DNA of 64,000 nt from Aulostomus chinensis (taxonomy: Eukaryota > Chordata > Actinopteri > Syngnathiformes > Aulostomidae), in contig JBBMOA010000021.1 in NCBI GenBank assembly GCA_037954235.1, forward strand, positions 22,104,125 through 22,168,124, written 5' to 3'. Position 1 is the first letter of the stretch. Each line of letters starts with the position of its first letter. Both the position numbers and the translations under genes were made by a program. Of the stretch, positions 58,990 through 64,000 are shown one piece after another. The notes under the pieces were generated by a model, which saw only the letters and a list, made by a program, of their open reading frames with translations, made no database searches and had not been told where the DNA came from.

Positions 58990-59345
58990 ATTGCCAACTA
59001 TCACACAGGTGTGATGCATGAGGACTTTGATGCAGACTCAGACACACAAATATTAAAACCTCCAGGTTTATTCAGTCCTGGGTCAATCCATCAGCAGGCA
59101 ATTGTCAAAAATTGGCAGATTCATTCTCAGTGGAAAAATAAGGCTGGAACACTCACACTAAGGACAAGATGAAGGGAAGATCTTACTGACACACTGAGGG
59201 AGGAGCCAGGGAATCCCAGACCAGTGAGTAACAGGAGGAAGAAAGTGGGGGATCTGAACTGAGACGTGTGAGAACAGAAATAAAAACATGAGGTAAGACA
59301 CATGAGGAATGAAGACATGTCAAAAAACAGAACCTTTGTGACAAA
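58990..59345 (-). mobile_element. Possible LTR or LTR-like fragment (minus strand)
   Basis: On the minus strand an AATAAA lies before 'cctggaggttttaatatttg' and a terminal region near 58990, and the upstream part is C/T-rich. The layout suggests U3-R-U5, but neither termini nor target duplication were fixed. Confidence 0.3.
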
Positions 59346-59845
59346 GCTGGACTTGACACTCAGTTACAGCACTGAAATATTTGGTTGTTTTTTCAGTTTT
59401 TTTGCTCACATTGCAAGGGGATGCTTGTATAAGTGTAACATTCCCAGCGCTAACTCTTCCTTCCGTGCTGGGGCTGACAGTGGACCACGGGACACGGTGT
59501 GATCACACACCAACTGGACTTCAAGGCACAAACATGAATGAAAGTTCAGAGTGAGAAGGCACAATCTCTCTCCAGCGAGGAAGCCAGAAAAGAAAGAAAT
59601 GAAAGGAAGAGGAAGAAAAGAAGAAAAATTCGTCCTTCATTACATATCTTTGACAAACAGTGTAATTTAGGAGCAGATAGGCTAGCAACAAAATACAGGT
59701 AATATTTATGTTTGCTACCTGCCTGGTGGTTAATCATAGTAACAAACTAGAACAGGTAGTGCAACTCTTTTTTTTTTGAACGGCTGATAATATGGCTACA
59801 CACTGTAACATGTTAAATTAACAGGAGAGGGAAAATGCAGATCTG
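59346..59845. other. Non-coding stretch
   Basis: No supported gene. The right edge borders the MITE. Confidence 0.45.
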
Positions 59846-60267
59846 GGGCCTCATGTATCAATACTTGCGTGGATCTCATACTAAAGAACTGCGTTTGCAA
59901 GAATTGCTAAAGTTGCGTACGCACAAAAAAAATCCGGACGTATCAATATGTGCGAGCGCCGGAATCCACTCACATTTCCTTGATACATCCCAATCAGCGT
60001 GGAATTGAGCGCCGCCACCCACCCTGACTCCGAGAGCCTGGGGGGTAAGTGGCAACTCCATTTGTTACGCAACATTTCCACATGCCTTGCCACAGATGTC
60101 AAGGCAACAAATACACAGAATCAGCCATTTAAATAAACCAATATTTTTAATAGAAATTGATCCGTCAGCCATGCTACCGACTTTTCGCATTGATACATCT
60201 GAACGTGAGCGTCGATCCTGGCGTACGCAAGTTTTTCTTGTGTAAACTGCATTGATACATGAGGCCC
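59846..60267. mobile_element. MITE with 17-bp perfect terminal inverted repeats
   Basis: gggcctcatgtatcaat at 59846-59862 is the exact complement of 60251-60267. A 3-bp duplication ctg (59843-59845 and 60268-60270) is possible. The 422-bp interior has no ORF of note and contains further inverted pieces such as 'cgtacgc'. The ends match a dispersed fish family I would place in PIF/Harbinger-like elements, with low certainty on the superfamily. Confidence 0.82.
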
Positions 60268-62474
60268 CTGCTCTTCACTGTTTTAAAAGTGTCAGGTGTG
60301 TCTGTCTTATTCTCAGACAGCAGAATGTTTAAATCTACAATGTTCAGTCCATTTTGCTTGGGGCCCCCAAATTCCTTGAAACAGCCCTGTGTAGAAGGTT
60401 CATCAGGATTTCGTCCCTCTGCTCTTGTCATGCATGCTGAGCCACAAGGACGGCCATGTGACTGTGATAAAAAAATGTGTGTTTGGTGTATCTTCTGAGG
60501 AGAGCTGTGCAAGGTGCACATGCATCCAGGAACTGCATGTTCCAGGCAAATTGAGCAGGGAGCTAGACATGATATTAGAGGTCAGGCATCCCTGTCTGCT
60601 GGACCTCACAAGAAGCTGTGTTCACTGCTACGTTGTTTAGATGTGTAGAGCTGTGCTGAGTGGCGCTCCATGGTCGGGCCAAAGCACACCGGCCTTCCAA
60701 GGTATGACAAACCCCTTGCTCCCTCTCAAACAAGTGTGTGTTCTAAGACTGAATATGTTTGTGCAAGAGAAAGAGATGTTCCTGAGTCTCAGGGGTAGGC
60801 ACACTTTGAGAGAAGAGGATGCTCGAGTGCTCTCTGTTCCTGTTGAATTTACTTTGAATGCACTAAGTCTGTTGCTGAACTGGCAAAATTAAACGAGGAG
60901 TTTGTTTAAACTTCTTGTAAACTGTACAGTATGTTTAGTACTTCAGTACTTTATTTTCAAATTCATGGCCTGGAACCTGGACTTTGTCCCGCAAGCAGTC
61001 TCCTTACATCCCTAATGATGGCTGAGCAGTCAGTGGTTGCTGATTTGACATCAGCTGAGCGAGCAGATGTAAAGGATAGTAAAACAAACAGAAGATGGAG
61101 GAACTGGTAAAGGCATGTGTTTGCATGTGAAAGGACAGAACTGTCTTTGCAAATAGATGGGGACATTCATTTATATTATCTTTGAAGTGACGTTAAGTTT
61201 GATGTGCCCTCCATCTCCAAGAGTCAGATGGTCAGCTGGTCGAATGTCCGTGGGCGCTCACTGGACTCTTCCAATCAGCATCACGACTGAAGTTACCACA
61301 GGACGACTGCTTTCAGATCGCGCTAGGAGATAACATATACAGCCAAATTGCCAGCACAGTGCAGCAGGCTGTGGGTGTGAAGGCTGTTTAAGGTCAGTAG
61401 ATCAGAGAAGCACACTGACAGAGACTTGTGTATTTTATATATGGATGGACCCAATGTATCTGCATCAAAGCCACTGGGACTCCCGCTGTGACCCCTGATG
61501 AAAATATTCAAGCTAATGGTGTGAGAGCAGTGCGTGTTGTCTGGTGAAACCACCTTATGCTCTAAAGACCACCTCCCTTTTCCTCATGTGGATATGACAG
61601 ATGCGGTGATTCAACCAGAGATGATCTTCCTCCTCCATTTTCAGAGGTATTCAGTATCATGTATCGGTGAAAATGTCCAGCAGGATGCGATGTCTCCCAT
61701 CTGATCTGTGACTGTTGTGTTGTGTTGTTTGTTTTGTTGTCTGACTGTTTAATGTTGCCCTCTAACAGAACCGCCAGACCTCCTGATCCAACATGCATCA
61801 GACCAGCTCACCAGTAGCTACTGAAACACGTAACCTGAAAAGAACCAAGTTTAAAGATGCTGGCTTGTTGGCTGACTGATTTGACAGCTATATTATGGTA
61901 TTATGGAAAACAAATTAAGAATGACATTTTAAAAAGGACACATTTATTTGTATTTGTAGCTTAAGATCTAATAAGCAGATGGTCATTTGTCATTTTGTTC
62001 ATTTAATTACAAATGAATGCAGGTGTAAGTGATTTGATCTGCATCCCACTATTAGCAGAGCGGTGTTATCTTGCTCATTTGTTGTTCACAGTGTCTGATG
62101 GCAGACAGGAGGACAGGAGAGCTGACGCGTAACAGTGTAAATGTTCTGTTGCTCTCAGACGATCAGTCCAACCACGTCTGTCCTCTGACCTGGGCAGGTT
62201 GCTGCGATCCGCGTAAATGCTGGACATCGACTCTTAGAGTATATGACAAATGTATATTTTCAGAAAGTGTTTGAATCATGAATGATAATAGTGACGTGAT
62301 TGGACATGAGCTAAATCAGTCCAAAAAAATGATGCTGCCTTCTATTTTGTAAAAATTATTTTTATAGCTCATCACAATGAGTAACCCATGTTACCATTTT
62401 TCACAAAAAAACAAAAAATAAAACAGTAATACAGGTTCCTCACATGTTCCAAAACAGTTCTACATTTAATGACC
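60268..62474. other. Non-coding stretch
   Basis: No supported gene or recognised repeat; only short frames without domains. Confidence 0.45.
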
Positions 62475-62708
62475 AGATAGGCTCCATCCATCCATCCATC
62501 CCTTAAGGGTCATGGGGGGTGGAGCCTAACCCAGCAGCCTTCCCCCTGGACAGGTCACCAGTCCAAGGCAGGGCCAACACATATAGACAGACAACCATTG
62601 GCTCTCCCAGCCACGCCGACGGTCAATTTAGAGTCTGGATTAACCTCCTCCCCTCTTGATGTCTTTGGACTGTGGGAGGAAGCTGGAGTACCAGAGAGAA
62701 CCCACGCT
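62475..62708 (-). repeat. SINE family A, 3' part (minus strand)
   Basis: (CCAT)n, 'cccttaagggtcatgggggg', body to 'ccagagagaacccacgc'. It stops before the tRNA-like head and meets an oppositely oriented piece. Confidence 0.8.
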
Positions 62709-62754
62709 AATTTACACCTGGGGAGGGTGCCCAGGTGTGAAGATTTCTCTGTCT

Positions 62755-62877
62755 CCTAAACTGGTGACCTGTTTCCAGGGTGTACCTCGCATCTCGCCCA
62801 GTGACAACTGGGATGGGCTCCAGCGCTGCCCCCCCCCCAACCCCTTAACAGGATAAGCAACATAGAAAGTGATGGAA
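62755..62877 (+). repeat. SINE family A, 3' end (plus strand)
   Basis: 'ggtgacctgtttccagggtg', 'gggatgggctccagcgctgc', 'ccccttaacaggataagc' and a TGGA-like end. With the preceding piece it forms a fold-back pair with both tails facing outwards. Confidence 0.8.
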
Positions 62878-63000
62878 AGAGTAAATGTTTCTATTTATGC
62901 ACTTTTATGGAAAAAGGATGAGAAATGTAGTTCTATGTCCATGAGGTTCCACATGATGTTTATTGCTGTTTGAAGTGTCACAACCAAGAGCAAACAGACA

Positions 63001-63008
63001 CCCACACA

Positions 63009-63082
<74 letters not shown>
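63001..63082. repeat. (CA)n microsatellite
   Basis: About 80 bp of CA, with CCCACA interruptions at the left. Confidence 0.95.
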
Positions 63083-63084
<2 letters not shown>

Positions 63085-64000
63085 TGAAATCAACATGCAG
63101 AGTTAAAGAAATAAAAAAACAAAACAATGTAATTAAGGTTTGACACATGAGGAGAACAGTAGTGAGTTGGGCTCCCAGATGGTGAATTGATGCCTTCAGC
63201 TTGGGTTTGACGGTATCAACAGTGAGTGAGTAGGCTCCAGGCGCATGGTATAAGACAGCAGTGCAGAAAGATGGGAGGCTTGAATTATGAGAGGGCAGAG
63301 AGAGGGACATTAAGAGCACCTCAATGATGAGCAGTGGAAGTCATTTCTGGGGTGGAAAGAGTAAATTGAGCCATAGATTAAAGCAATACCACCAAGAAGA
63401 AGGGGACCAAAGAAAATTAGGTGGTGATGCTTCAACCAAAGGCAGTGCATTCTTGTGAGTTACCCTGGTTTTTCACAGTCCAACAATGCTCCAATCATGT
63501 TTGAGTATTCTGTCACAAATATTTCATTGATTTCATATTAATGAAACCAATTTTGAGACAAGAACTGCTGTCAAAGGCAGAAGTAATTTCCACAGTATGT
63601 GAGTTTTACATATCACAATGACTTCTGTTTATTATCCTTTGGTGTGGAATAATTCATTCTTTCTTCACCCCCTTGAAACCAATTGATGAGTACATTCCCA
63701 GACCCGCCGTGGTATGTTTTAGAGTCCTGAGAAGTTTCAAGGTCCAGATGCGTGGAGACCAACCGCGCAGGGTGATAAATTAAGATTGACTTCTGTGTCT
63801 ACGCTTGATTCATAGAAAACCAGGGTGATCAGTTACTGCGTGTGGAGAGGACTGAGCAAGGGGGGAGAGTTTGCAGGGGTTTCATGCCTCTATGGGGGGG
63901 CCTCTCAGGGAAAGCATCATCTATGTGGTGGGACAGAAGAAGAAGAGGACAGTGCTGACGATGGAGAGAAAACAGTCAAGTGGACAGGATTGGAAACATG
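63083..64000. other. Non-coding stretch to window end
   Basis: No supported gene or recognised repeat. Confidence 0.45.

Noticed and set aside
62978..63319. Frame with a long Cys-Val run
   Set aside because: The run is the (CA)n microsatellite read on the minus strand.

Overview
The window looks like a gene-poor, repeat-rich stretch of a teleost fish chromosome, probably a percomorph. Evidence: introns with canonical GT/AG sites, a Rex3-type RTE LINE, two tRNA-headed SINE families of the kind common in fish, fish-type Tc1 and hAT remnants, long (CA)n/(TG)n arrays, and a retroviral envelope fragment. No bacterial operon, rRNA, genuine tRNA gene or CRISPR array was seen.

Layout. 0-3.7 kb: non-coding, with a SINE piece and a perfect 88-bp palindrome. 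3.7-8.7 kb: a short-unit satellite array split by a hAT-type element with an 8-bp target duplication. 9.25-10.06 kb: a solo LTR. 10.4-12.0 kb: the 3' end of an endogenous retrovirus (envelope ORF lacking most of the surface subunit, polypurine tract, LTR). 12-24 kb: mostly unique non-coding DNA with two SINE copies, one carrying a 1.06-kb retroposon bounded by a 15-bp duplication. 24.1-28.5 kb: the only host-type gene, a multi-exon copy of a fish family with a C2H2 finger and a conserved C-terminal region. It appears broken and lies between inverted CACT...AGTG termini. 28.6-30.2 kb: a mosaic of SINE, restriction-like-endonuclease LINE and Tc1 pieces. 39.8-44.3 kb: a long LTR on the minus strand followed by a 716-codon LINE ORF of the R2/HERO/NeSL type. 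50-56.3 kb: a small Rex3-like tail, then a three-level nest (minisatellite, long LTR, Rex3). 56.3-64 kb: microsatellites, a full-length SINE, a MITE, a possible LTR piece and a fold-back SINE pair.

There is no shared pathway among these loci. The window mainly records successive insertions, several of which can be ordered in time because their target duplications are still readable. The best candidate for something new is the 24.1-28.5 kb block, a gene with its own promoter, introns and poly(A) signal inside transposon-like ends. Next is the pair of related, unusually long LTRs about 11 kb apart in opposite orientation. All family names come from motif recognition and memory; no database search was run.
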